From Progne subis subis (Eukaryota; Chordata; Aves; Passeriformes; Hirundinidae): a stretch of 64,000 bases of DNA. Positions 20,536-33,500 of this stretch are shown piece by piece; position 1 is the first letter of the stretch, and each line of letters opens with the position of its first letter. Under the pieces are notes generated by a model. That model was not told where the DNA came from and did no database searches. It saw nothing but the letters and a program-made list of their open reading frames with translations. The translations under genes and the position numbers were made by a program. Location of the stretch: positions 434,001 to 498,000 of the forward strand of contig JAKJHU010000057.1 of assembly GCA_022316685.1 (NCBI GenBank). Reading direction: 5' to 3'.

Positions 20536-23500
20536 TTTCAATATTTGTGTAGTTCAGTTTTTCCACATTTAGTACAGAGAACTCTATAAAAGAAATGAAA
20601 TGTAGTTTAGGGTGTTTCCTTGTTAGTTAATAGAGAAGATAAATGCATTTCTCAATTACTATTTTGTATTAATTTAAAGTTAACAATAGAAACACCTATT
20701 GATTTGCAGTCTTAAGGGGTCTAGTCTCAGTGTATATACGTAACTGTCATTGACATGAGTTACATAGGCATACAGAGGGAAAACATCTGTATGTTGCATT
20801 ATAGTTTGTTTAGATGTATAACTAGGATTGAGTTACTCAAATTAGTGTTTGTGAATCATAGAACTAAGCTTTATCTTAATGAAAATTTCAAATTACTTTT
20901 TGCTTTGTGCATATTTTTTTTAATTTGTAGTTCTGTATTAGTACTAGCGCTTCAAGAAAATAAGGCATGATAAATATTTTAACAAGACCAACTTTAGACA
21001 CATGAAAGCTGTCTCCCGTCTCATTTGAGATGTATAAGGGATAAATGAAGTTGTTTTAAGTCTTGGGTGGACAGAAAAAGAAATTTGCTTTTTACCTTTA
21101 TATTTATTGTAATTCCCAAGAAGTTAAGGTGGGGGGAATCAAGTGCCTGTTTCCTTGGGATATACAATGATTCTGTTTCAATAAAACTATACTTTGGGGA
21201 GGGTGGCTTGGAATTTTCATCCCCTTTGTCCCCATTTCCTTCTCCCTTGCACCAGACTGCACTGTTTCAATTAAATGAGGTGTCTTAGTGAGAGTAATAG
21301 GTATGTTCCTCAGTAATTTAATGGCTATATACTTTCTTGCATGCACCCTAGGCAATTTTCTGGACACATGCATCTGACTGGGAGCCAAGGGTAGCACAGG
21401 TGTAATCACTGACAGTACCAGGTAATGCGTTCCAAAAGCCCATTGCCCGTGGGCTCTTAAATAGTGTTCTTGAGCTGTTTCCCTGGCAGATGTCTGTGCT
21501 CAGCTGAGAGCTCAGAGATGAAACACAATCTAGTTGTATTTTACTGACTAGAAGCACTCCCACAACGTAGAGGGGTACAGTCCTGAGTTCCCACAGGTAG
21601 ATTGATAGTGTGCCACAACTGGATTTGGTGCAGTGGAGTAGAAAATCTGACCAGTACATATGGCTAGAAATTTTACTTCATTCTCACTTCTGACCTCCAA
21701 ATTAAGGCACTGCAGTCTGTCCCATCCTCATCTGATGTGAATTCTCTTGACTATTGCCAGGCCAGTGCTTGCTGTCAATTCAGACTCAGAAGAGTAGGGA
21801 CCCAGTCAATAAAAGAAATACTCAGACACTTGGCAGTATGTATTGGAATTACTCACACCTGTTTCACTTCTGGGTCATTGTGCAGTATAAGGTAAATGCA
21901 ATTCCAGTGTAGGAATGAATCTGCAAAGATGTATGAAATGGCTTAAGGCGTAATCAGTCATATTAATAATGGATTATAATTTTTAAGAAGTGGTAGAAAA
22001 ATAAGTGTGTTGTTTGAAAAAAATTAAACATGTTATTTAAACGCTGTTATTGGAGTGTATTTAGACTGCAGTACGCTAAAACAAAGAACCAGTGTCAAGA
22101 TGGTAGCCTCCAAAATGGATTTCAAAGTCTGCTTATTGTCTGTGGAGTTCTGAAAGATCTCAAAAGTTAAAGCAAGAATTGGTGGTTTAGTGAACGCTTC
22201 TGTTGTTGTATGCGTGCATTTGGGCTTGGGGTGGGGGGGAGGCTGTACTTCAATAAAGGCTTTTTTTAAACAACCCATTTGTAGTTTGAAAACGTGGGAA
22301 ACTAAACCACAACTCACTAGGGAGTGAGACACCTAACTACTGACTTGCTTTGTACATTACCACGCTAGAAGATGTGTAGACTTGCACCTGGGGCCTGCAT
22401 CTGATTGCAGGGACAACTGGAGGATGGGGTTGATGTCCCTTCTGACAATTGATCTGGTATTTCTAAATTTTTTTAGAATGTATTGACAGTGTTCTTTTTA
22501 ACAGGGCCTCTTGTAGCTGTACTGTGACTACAATGTTAACTTTGAAAAATAGTGTCATAATAAACTTTATGAACAAGATCTGTATGCAACCTTTTAAGAG
22601 ATGGATGTAAGTGACCGCTTTGTAGGTGGGTGGGGTAGCTTAGCTGTTGTTTGTGACGTGGAAAAGTGTAAGCCATGAGGACAGTGATCCGCCAGCTTTA
22701 CAGAACCTAGGATGTACCTCTTGATCCATACATTGCTAAGGAGACTCGTAAGACAGGACTTCAGCAGCCTATTCAGTATGGAGAAGTCAGCCTAATTAAA
22801 GAATGACAAGGCAGCAGGAGCAACAGCTTCAACTTCCAGAAAAGTGAAGGAATAAGATACTGGTGCTGATAGTGAGCAGCTTTCCCAAGGCTAGTTAATC
22901 TGCTTATCACAGCTGAAATATCGAAGAAAGTCTAGCAAGAGTTCTTCACCTTTTGGAACCTCCTTGAGTGATAGCTACTTGAGTTGACTCAAAATCAATA
23001 GGTCTAGCATTTAGACCTGAAAGGAAGGGCAATGAGCATAGGTAAGGTTTGCCTTTAAAATTTTTCATGAATTATAAAGAGTGGTGGGAGGTTTTTAAAC
23101 GAGGTAAGAGTTAATTTTTTTAATTTTCAGGTTGAATGAGAAGCTGCTGCTTGACAAAATGGGGAATGTCTTGCACATCCTCTTCAAATGAAGGTTTCTG
23201 ACTGGGTAAGATTTGTAGTGTATAGTAAAATGTGTCTAACCCTTATTTCCTTCTAGGCTTTTCTTTGACAGTCTTTTAATATCAAGGGAAATCATAAGTA
23301 CTAAGCAGCAAATATTCCAGCATATGTCATCCAGTGTTTCTTGTGCTGGATGAGGGCTGCTTGCTGGCACAATGCCTATTCAAGAATCTTCTGTTCCTGG
23401 CAGATAAAAATTTGCTTCGTGTCTGAGATCAAGAAGACAAGTTTATGTTTTGAAATAATGTGTTTTGGTTACTGGGGAGTGTGCGGGGGTGGGGGGAAAT

Positions 23501-26500
23501 GTTCTGTGCCTTGTCATGGAAAGAGGTGCCCCAGAGAAGCCCAGAAAGGCGGTGACACTGAAGTAGTTGTTCAGTTCTCAGCAGTGTGACCTGCTGCTGC
23601 TGCACCCCTTCTGGGAGGGAGCTTGGTATGGCTGCAAGCTGGGACTAATCAAAGAGCTCCCTTTCAGAATCTGGGTGCTTTCAGGCTGGGTAGTTGAGGC
23701 TAATACTGTCGTATGATACCAAGCTGAAATCACAATGCATTTGTACTGGCAAATTGAAGGGCAGTAAAAACTCATGGAATCTTGATTTTATGCTGGAACA
23801 AGTATTAAGTTTTGGAAGATGTATTATTTCCTTACTGCATCTTTCATTGTTACAGGTCCTTTTATAAAGTACTTCAGCATCTATTTAAACTTCCTAATAC
23901 TTCTCCTGGGCCTGTGCATTCTTAGGAAGTCAATTTCTATTTTAGTATTGGTTATACTTCAGTTGCTCTGAAAGTAGTCAAATGGAACCTGCCCAGGCAG
24001 AGGCAAGTTCACAAACTGTTTCAAGTACTTAAACTTTTTACTTGCTGCCTGTGGACTCCTAGAAAGTAATTCCTGACTTTGTAATACACAGTTAAATGTA
24101 ATTTGGAAGTAACATACAGAGAGTTTTGTAAAATCAGAAGCTATTTAATTGAAAATCTTGTGGTGACTGCATGTATTTTTTAAAAACTTTGAGACGAGTT
24201 TGTGCTTAGCCAAGCTTGAGCCTAAATCCGAAACTGCAGACCTAGAAGTGGGAAAGCTGTGCTTTTGCTCTGCTTGGCAGAGCTCCCACAGGGATTTGTG
24301 CAGCAACAGGTAATGGGAAACAGCATTGCTCCTCAGGTGCAGGTGAATGCTCTTGCACTTGCAGTGATCTTTGGATTTTTTTAACAGTAAAATTTTGAAA
24401 ATGTTCTAACAAAATTATTTTTTAACAAAAACTTCGTAGTTTGCCTTCATACTAGGCCTGTGTATAGAGTGAAGCTCTATTTTTCCTTAACATGATTCCA
24501 TGTTGCTGCAGACTTGTTCTGTGCTCCAGATAGGTCTTTTTGCACCACATACAGAAATACATTATCAGTGTTAGAATTATTTTCACAGTTTGATTTATAA
24601 GACTCTTGTTAAGACTAATTTGCTTAAATTCAGTTACTTATAGCCAAATGTGTTCAGAAATAACTTTGACCAAAATAAACACATTCTTAAGGGAGTACTT
24701 GGTTAATTGTGTCTCTGACCAAGAAGCACTTTAAGGAGTTAAAAGCGTTGTTTCATGGCCATGTTTTTGTTTATTGGCTTCTGTTGAAAATAGCTTTAAA
24801 TGGAGATGGGGATGTAAAGATGCAAAGCATTGGTCCCTAAGCTGCAGTTGTACAGAAATTTACTTGATAACAAAAATTATACTTCCAGGTATAGAGAAGG
24901 AAGGGGGGGTTCCCCAAAAGCAGCCCAGATTGATGGAGGTAACTATGCTATTACAGAAAACTGAAATTAAACACAGCTTCTAACTTTGATATCCTTTCAA
25001 TACTTATGGTTCCTAATCTTCAAGCATTGATTGTGTGATGTACTGACTGTGCTGTCTTTGGTTCCTGTGCTTAAGACGTTACCATGTTTTCATGTAGTGT
25101 GTGCACTAAGGTGGGATATTCAGAAATTGGTGTGTGGTCTCTGACAAGTGTGTGTAACATCTTGAGTATCACTGAAATTCCACGTATCTGATGGATGATT
25201 CTTCTTTTGCTGTGGGTGCTACAGGTTGACATCTCTCTCTATTAGCTTTTTCCCGAACTAAAGTAATCCAAGTATCTCCATAGAAGACAAAATGGCCTTC
25301 ATGTAGAAGATAATATCGCAAGATTGGAAACAGAATAAAATTGTGTAACTGGCAAAGACTTCAAGAGCAATGGTGCTAGTGTGCTGACATCTTGAAACTT
25401 GTGGTTAAACAAGTTAAAATAGCATGGAAATTTAAAATTTCACTATAGTCCATAATGGATTGAAATCTGTTAAAATATTTCAATTTTGTATCAGAATAAA
25501 GTGTATATTGTCAATTGACTTACAATCTAAAATGCTGTTGGCATCACCTTTTTTAGTGCTGTGAAGAATACATAGTGGTCCAGAATTATTGCAACACACT
25601 TTCTTAGAGGATCATCTTTCCAAGTTGTGAATGCAGCCAAAACCCCTCGGTTCAGGCCAGCTTTTCAGCTTTATTCTTAATAGTTTTAAATCCACGTGGC
25701 AGCTTGTCAGTGTGAGATCAGTATTGTGATGCTTTCAGTTTGGCAATGTCACTAGTTACTCAGGTTTGGGAACATACTCTGTACCTCAATAATAATAAAA
25801 TGAAGTAGTTTGCAATCTGATGTTTTTATATGTATGAATAATGTGGATTTTTTTTCCTTAATGTGTTGGGGGGTTCAATGTGAGAGCAGCATGCACTGTG
25901 TTGATGTGAAGAACACTGGTTTAAACTGAATCCAAGTTGTCATATACCAACTTACTTTGGACTGATTTTTTACCTGATGAAATTCAAACAAGGCTGCTGC
26001 ATTAATTGCAGGTTTTTTGTTGTTGTACTTTTATTTTGGTAATGGAAGAAGTATCTTTGTATCATGTTTCAGACAAATGGTACAAATATAGCAGTCCCTG
26101 TAAAGGCTGTACGGCTGCTGTTTGCCTTTGGCTTTCACATAAGTAAGCAAATTGAGGAACAAATGGAAGTGCAGGGCAGGAGTTTACTGAGATGTCTGTT
26201 TTATAGCCAGCTGGTAATTAAAAGTATTTATATTGCAGCTGTAAAGAGAATTTTTCTGATAGATATTTGATAGTGTAGTTAATAGCAAGGGGAGCCCAGG
26301 AGCTTTTTAGGTGCTCTGTGCTTTGCTATCAGCTCCTGCCTGTGTTTAAGGGTTACTGTGTATCAGTGTTGAAAGGCTGTCCAGGGCCGTGGCTGGGTGT
26401 GCTTTCTCCTTGATGCCTGTGCTCTAAAACGGCCATCTTCAAATATGGATTATTCCTCTTGCTTTAACTGGCAGCAGTGTCTTGCATTCCCTCAGTGCCT

Positions 26501-28749
26501 GCCCAAGCTTCGTGACTGTTGGGGGTGTTCCTTCCTGAGCAGTGCTGGTGGCAAAGCTGGGAGGCACATTTTAACATCATCAGAAGGAAAAATAGCCCCT
26601 GCTGCTGCAGTATCTTTGATTTAGGACAGCCAGGCACCAGCTGAATTATCTAGAGCTAGCAACGTCCATCAAATCGAGCCTCGAGGTTTTCAACCATTGT
26701 TGCTGATCATTTGCTGCAAGCAGAGGAGTGTTTCTACATTCAGTGTGTCAAGGACGGGGCAGGGACAAGGCCTGGCACACAGCTAACAAGGAAGGTCAGT
26801 ATCACTAAGGTAAGCAGCCCAAGGTGCAAGCTGGATCACCTAAATCTGTGTTTCCCAGTGTCTTCTGCAAAAGCACAGATGTAACGGGCATGGTTCCTAG
26901 CACTCACGAGGTGCTGGAAACCTAAGCCGAATTACTTTCATGACTCCACTGTATTTGCAGCGTCAAACACGACATTTTGCAGGCCACAACCTCGCTTGGA
27001 AGTTTGCAGCAAGTAACTGAGAAGCCTCATGAAATCTTTTTCTCTTGAGGTAGGTAGGGCTTGGAACATCTAGTCCCAGGTTTAAGTACCAAAGACTTCC
27101 TTCTAGTCCTGGCACTTGGCAGTACCTCTTGCCTCTTGAAGAGGATGCAGTCAATAAGATCATGCATCCTGGTGTTGCACTGCCCTGGAACACATCTACC
27201 TTTGTAGTGAAGCTGGTACTGCTCTGCTTTTCCTCCCCCAGCTCTGCCAAGGCTACATTGCAGTGGAGCAGGGAGAGGGTGTGGGTGAGGGCACCAGGTG
27301 CCAGGGATGCCTCTGCTATTGAGAACCGAGGAATGAGTTCACAGGAAGATGGAGACAAGGTAACAAAGGTTGCGGGTAACAAAACCAAAAGCTGGTTGTG
27401 AAGTTACAGTGATTGATGCTACTGTGGCCAGATGAACAGTAAAAGAATCTGCAATTCAGTACATCTGGGAAAGACCAAAATTGGTACCCAGGTTATTATA
27501 TTGTGCTGTTCAGGTGAGATGGCTTGCAGTCACTGGAGAGTTGTATGAAAGCAGCAAGCAGCACAGAACAGTTGGAAATGGGAGTCCTTGCACAGCATCC
27601 AACAATACTTTCCCTGCTTCCTAAATCCACAGGGTCTGGGGTTTTTTTTTTAAGGACATTCAAAAGGTTCATAAAAAGTGATTATGATATGGAATTGGGA
27701 TGATATAAAATTGTTCTTTTAGCTTTCATAGCCAGCTGAGATGCTTTCTGATGGACTTGCAACTGCAGCACAGTTAAATAGTTTGGGAATAAAAATATCA
27801 AAACTGAATTCAGCAGCAGCCTGTATAATTTTACGCTAACGTTACTCTAACTTCGTGAATAATGAGCTGGATTCCTAATCTGATATTCCTCTTTAAACCC
27901 CTTCTCCTACTTTACTAAATCATCTTTGTGGGTCCTAGTCTACCCTTTCTCAGCATCTCCCTTTTCCTTATTTTAGAAATATGTACCATAAAGTGTTGCA
28001 AAACAACTTTTTAATATATACTTAAATGACATTATGCATAATATTGCAATAGATGCATTCCTAAAACTATATGGACCATCACTGGCAAGAAAAAAATCAC
28101 TTCAGATCACGCATGCCTTTTAGAACTTCCCCAGGGATGAAGTTTTTAATGTTCAGATCAGCATGTCTTACAAATGATGCATTTTCTATATTGAAAAAAT
28201 CCAAAACTATCAAGTGCAATGAGTTTCTTTGAGTAGTAAACAAAACAATGCTATTTATTTGCCCATTTTTTATTCTTTTATAAATCATAATTTAAACTCC
28301 ACAAAGCTTTTCAATTCACTGAGCAGAGATTCCAAACAGCAGGTGGCTGGCTGCTAGGATGCCGTTTTCCATAAGCACCAGAGTAACAGCAGGGACACGT
28401 GATGCTCGTTGAATGAAGTCAGAGGCACAGTAGTGTATTTCTGGGGGAACTGCTCAAAAGCCTACGGAAATTTTAGCTGGAAAAAAGCATAATGCTGACA
28501 ATGCTTTAACAGATTTTACATGCCTTTGGAGAAAAGATCTCATGAATTTACATAGTGTTCAAGGAGGAAAACAAAAAAGTGAGCTGAGCATAGACTTGAA
28601 ACTTTGTGTTACATGGTCTTTCCAAAGGTTATTAAACTGAAGCTGAAATGAAGCATTAGTAATGCTGATACTGCTGTGTGAATGATTATTATGACACAAG
28701 AAGACAGCCTTGGAAAACTAGCAAGGATTTCTCTTCTTTAGGGAAATAA
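20536..28749. other. Intergenic between the convergent genes
   Basis: Eight kilobases between the 3' ends of HNRNPA3 and NFE2L2. No open frame here resembles a known protein. It contains + strand AATAAA hexamers near 22558 and 25495 and a GC-richer stretch near 26.3-27.4 kb without exon signals. Extended 3' UTRs of HNRNPA3 could occupy part of it. Confidence 0.6.
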
Positions 28750-29303
28750 ATGTGTATGAAGTAGAGTTAAAAAAGTTTATTGAGCTGATAAGGCATAATC
28801 AAACACAGAGTGTCAACTTTTATACTAAATTAATATATTAAATATATAGCAAGTATAAATGTAAGAAAAATGGGGAACACTATTGCATATTTATAAAAAA
28901 TATCAGAAGCCATCCTGGTTGTCTTGCAAGAAATTATATTTAGAAGGCTAAAGTCATTTATATATATATCTCAAATAAATCTATGAATATAACAATAGAT
29001 AGGAACAGTATATAAATATGGCATATTTAAATATTTACATATATATGGAAACTAGTCAAAGTGGTGCTATAAGAAGGAAATGTCTGTTATAAAGTCAGAT
29101 TAAAAATTTTGTATATGCCCATCTGCATTATGTGATGAATTTTCAACTTGCATCTCCCATAAACTAGTTAACAACTTTAAAATTATTGCATAGACTTACT
29201 TGACAAACATTACTTAATTCTGCATTCCACCTCACAGTAAAAACTATCATGATCATGATACAAAAATAGTAACTCAGAGAACAGGAGCCAGCTGTACTGC
29301 CCT
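28750..29303 (-). other. NFE2L2: NFE2L2 3' UTR
   Basis: A very AT-rich sequence with several TATATA stretches and ATTTA pentamers on the transcribed strand, for example around 29015-29045. AU-rich elements like these usually shorten mRNA half-life, which would fit a rapidly turned-over stress regulator; their function here is inference. Confidence 0.7.
28776..28781 (-). terminator. NFE2L2: NFE2L2 poly(A) signal AATAAA
   Basis: AATAAA on the - strand, about 520 nt past the NFE2L2 stop codon, a distance close to the mammalian 3' UTR length. Cleavage would fall near 28750-28762. Confidence 0.7.
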
Positions 29304-30503
29304 TCAGAGTTTAGTCCCTGACTTCCTGCTCTTAGGAACAAGAAAGACATTGCCATCTCTAGTTTGCTGCAGTGAATATTCACTAGGAGAGTACGGCTTT
29401 CCGTCTTCATCACGTAGCATGCTGAAGACCTCGAGGTACAAGGTGGTGAACTGCTTTTTCATTTGATGAAGGCTCCTGTCGTGCTCTCCTTTCTCCTTAA
29501 GCAACTTCTCTTTCTCATCTTTTAGGTTAATCAAATCGTGCTCCAGTTCTACTATATTTTCCAGTTTTCTTTTACGGCAATTTTGAGCAGCCACTTTGTT
29601 CTTGCCTCTCCTGCGTATATCTCGAATAAGCGTGAGCTGGGCTTCGTTGAACTGCTCCTTAGACATCATTTCACTGAAGTCCGCAACAGGGAGATTGATG
29701 ATTTTTTCAACAGGAAAAGGGATCTGCAGAGCTCTGGCTCTTTGCTCATCTCTTGTGAGATGAGCTTCAAGGCGGCCTGGAGGTTTATCTTTTGTGAAGG
29801 GAGCTTTGGGAGCAGGAGGGGGTTCTTCCTTTGGTGTGGTTGTACATGACAAACTTGGTGTTTGAGTGCTTGGCCCTAAGGAAGAAAACACTCTATCCCG
29901 GAGGTGCAAAGGGTACACGCCAGCACTGCTCTGCAGCATACTTCCAGGAGCACTATCTGTGTCTTCCATTTCAGAATCGCTGCAACCCAGAGTCTTATCT
30001 GCATAGGCAGATGATTCCACAGAGTGTTCCGGCGACGCTACGCTGGAACTTGCATTCAGTGAAATACCAGAGTCAGAATCGTTAAATTCTGCTCTGGTCC
30101 CTGAGTGGTTGTCATTAAAAGCTTTACACAGTGCAAAGTCAGAAAGATCAATAGGTTCACTTAGAATCTCTGCCAGGGATTGACTGATAGTGTTCGTTGC
30201 TGCTGCATCACCGTTCACCTTTGTATCAATAAACGTGGTGTAGAAATCCTCACAGAAATCAGGGGTTGAAGGGGATGTGTCATTTAAAGAGTTCACACTC
30301 AGCTGGCTGGTATCTTCTGGTGGCAAAATGCCCGAGAAGGGGCCCTCCATACCATCCAGGAAATCTGGACTGCAGTTAACGTCTTTTTTCAGCATGGGTA
30401 ATGAGCTGCAGTAATTGTAGCTGTCGTGCATCTCTGCTGGCTTGGTTTCAGGGCTCGTGATTGTGCTCACCTCAGCCAGGTTATCATTTTCGATGTTCAG
30501 GCA
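29304..30503 (-). CDS. NFE2L2: NFE2L2 exon 5: Neh4/5 end to Neh3
   Basis: 399 codons plus stop in one terminal exon, beginning [12 protein letters not shown] after the acceptor CCATCTAG. It encodes the serine-rich Neh6 degron region, the CNC-bZIP DNA-binding domain and the Neh3 transactivation tail. The C terminus differs slightly from human (SRKSGTKL against SKKPDVKKN). It is the largest real open frame in the window. Confidence 0.96.
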   Translation of the reverse strand, partial: CLNIENDNLAEVSTITSPETKPAEMHDSYNYCSSLPMLKKDVNCSPDFLDGMEGPFSGILPPEDTSQLSVNSLNDTSPSTPDFCEDFYTTFIDTKVNGDAAATNTISQSLAEILSEPIDLSDFALCKAFNDNHSGTRAEFNDSDSGISLNASSSVASPEHSVESSAYADKTLGCSDSEMEDTDSAPGSMLQSSAGVYPLHLRDRVFSSLGPSTQTPSLSCTTTPKEEPPPAPKAPFTKDKPPGRLEAHLTRDEQRARALQIPFPVEKIINLPVADFSEMMSKEQFNEAQLTLIRDIRRRGKNKVAAQNCRKRKLENIVELEHDLINLKDEKEKLLKEKGEHDRSLHQMKKQFTTLYLEVFSMLRDEDGKPYSPSEYSLQQTRDGNVFLVPKSRKSGTKL

Positions 30504-33500
30504 CTAGATGGGGAATGCAAGGGAGAAGTCGAGCAACGCATCTCCAATTGATAAAACCCTTTTCTACAACCCAAAAGCATTAAATAGCAATCAACATGGA
30601 CATAAAGGGGATTTTTAACACTGGTGTCTAGATGACTACAGCACCCTTGTGCTATGAAGAGGCAATCGAGGAAGATGACAGATATCAAAGCAAGAGCACA
30701 ACACAGCTTGTTCCAGACAAAGCTGTTCAGAGTAAGAGAGCAGAGCCTCTCAGGCTCAGAGCTAGATGCTGGAGACACCCATTCCAACGTGTTACAGAAA
30801 CTGCATGGACCCTTCCTGTTCTGGTAATAGCTAGTGGGATCCTGGAGCTGCCAGGCCTGAACTTCTCACGAGCACCACTGTCACGAGTACAGAAATGTAG
30901 AATTCCTGAATGAGACTTAATGAGCATGTACACCAAACAATTACTTTCCAGCACTATTACTTTCATGTCATGGTTCCTCAAAACCAAGATTCTTCTAGGA
31001 TTTGCTGAATGAAAGAGCTGTTCAGCACAGAGCAATGTGGTGAACTTCTTGCTGAAGGAAAAAGAATGCTAACATGGAGCCTGGCAAACACACGTTAGTT
31101 CAGCTGGCTAACACCAGTGTGAGCATCAGACTCTTCCACTGATGGGCTTTCACTGGTTACAAGAACAACTTTCCAATGGGGTGGCAGTTGCCTAACTGCA
31201 GCTGAAATAAACAGGCCTGCTCTCCCCCAGGAATTACTGAACTACAGGTTGTTCATGACTTAAGCCAAGATTTTTGATGTGAGAGCTCTATTTTTCCATT
31301 TCTCTAAACATAATTTGTAAAAGGCGGTGCCCTCATTTTAATTGTCTTTTTTTTTTTTTCCCAGAAAATTATTCAATTACTATTCAGAATTACTGCAATA
31401 GATTATTTTGGTTTGGTTTCTTAATGTATTTTTACGATCACTGCTGCCTCTTCACAGCCAATTGCCCTTGTAACTTATGTGGGGCCTTTAAGCCTAACAC
31501 AGTAATCAGGTTAGAAAACTAGAAGATTATAAAAAATAAAAAGGTGAAGGAAAAAGGGAAAGTGGCAGGAAAAATTCAGCTCCTGCAAATTTTCACTTTA
31601 GTTTTTTGAAATATGATTCAGATTTATGGGCACTCCACCAAGCAATCATCTCTTGTGTTAATAGCATAAGGTAGAGCTTCAGCATGCTGGAAAGCATGAT
31701 GACATTCTACAGTAATATATTTGAAAATAAATTTGTTCAATTTTATGGGAAAATATAAGGAAAATAGAAATATAAACATAGGATAAAAATCCCTACATAT
31801 TCTCTAGCATTATTAGCAAAGTGGTTTTTTGAAACATCCAGTTCATGTACATTACACAAGTTTTCTTACTGAATATGTATAAAGAGCATACCTGACTCTT
31901 TTGTGTACTGAAATATATACTCTCTGTTTTAAAAGACCTTTTCCTTAGATAAAAGTTGAATGCAAAAGTAGTCATATTTGCACAGACACTGCCAAAAAGC
32001 CCCCCAACATTTACAGTAACACTTGTGAAAACAATTCCTGTTGTAAATCCGTGACTCAGAAGTGTCCATTTTTGAGCAGCTGAATTTTGACAATGATCAT
32101 GCTGCATCAAGTTGCCCACAGAGGCAAACAGTGACTTGCTAAACATTAGGAAGTTCTGAGAAGTGTTTCATTAAGGCTTATCCATAAACAACTCATTTCA
32201 CTCTTTCTACATGTTTTTCAAGATATTCTTTTGGAAAAAAAATATTAAAGCATATATTGAGTTATAAGCACCCTGCAGGTGTAGAAACCAAGCCATAATC
32301 ACCATCTGTTTAGATGCTAGTGCACTGCCTTCTCCAAAATAGTGTAGTCCTCCAAGAATATCATGCTTTGTTTTTCAGGTGCTTATCATACTAACCTGTA
32401 ACTCTGGAAGGGACAGTAATTCTTCCCAAACTTGCTCTATGTTCTGCATATTCTCTGCATCGGTGGGTTGTACTAGATCAGGGGATTCCGGTGGCTGACT
32501 TTGATCAAAGGAAACAAAGGCTGGGTTGCTATTGACCTGAGCAGGAACCAGTGACTGAAATGCAGCTGAAGAAGCCTGAAGGGTTTAAACAAAAAATTAA
32601 AAAGCCGAACAAAACAACTATAACTAAAAAACCCGCTCATAAAACCAGATGTACATTTTCCAAAGCAAAAATCTAGTTTTTGGAGTTCTACCATTTCTGC
32701 AGAACAAATAGGTGTATCTTAAGGAAAGCAAATTTTTTAATATAACGGAACAATATAAAAATAGGCTCAAGCATACCCACTGCTTTATGCCAGCTGAAGC
32801 CAGCTTGAGGAGAAAACTCAGATCACAAATTAGTCTTATGCTGAAGACAAATCTTATTCAGAGAAGACATGAGACTGACCCCGTGGAAGACCACCATGAA
32901 ATCACTGAATTGTGCATTTACCTCATGCTCATCTATAAATGGGAATGCTTCTGCCAAGAGCTGCATGCAGTCATCAAAGGACAAGGCCTCTGCTTCTGGC
33001 TTTGAAGGCTCTGTGGTCTAAATAGGAAAGTTATGAAGAAAGGTTACCACATCTTTGAGTAACAGAAGATCTTCCACTACAGCAACACATGCAAATTCTT
33101 TTTAGGCAGCCACTAGTATGATGCTTTCCTGTGAATGGAAAAGGCGTTAAACACTGGAGTTTACCTGGGAGAAAACAACAGGTGGCTCAGTATTTTCTGA
33201 CTGAATGCACTGAGCTGGCTGCGCAGGAACAAATTCACCCGTCTCTTCGTCTAACTCCAGCTGAGCCAGCAAGGCTTCCTCCTGCTCTTTTTGGAGCTGC
33301 TCTTGTCTTTCCTTTTCAAGTTTCTTCTGTTTCTCAAGTTCATACTCCTTCTGCCGCTGACTAGAATCAAAAACTTCACGTCTTGCCCCAAGGTCTATAT
33401 CTTGCCTCCAAAGGATGTCAATCAAGTTCATATCCTGCAACAGAAATGCTTGTTTTAAGCAAGTTCCTCCCCAGCAGAACTGGTTTAGAACAACAGCAAA

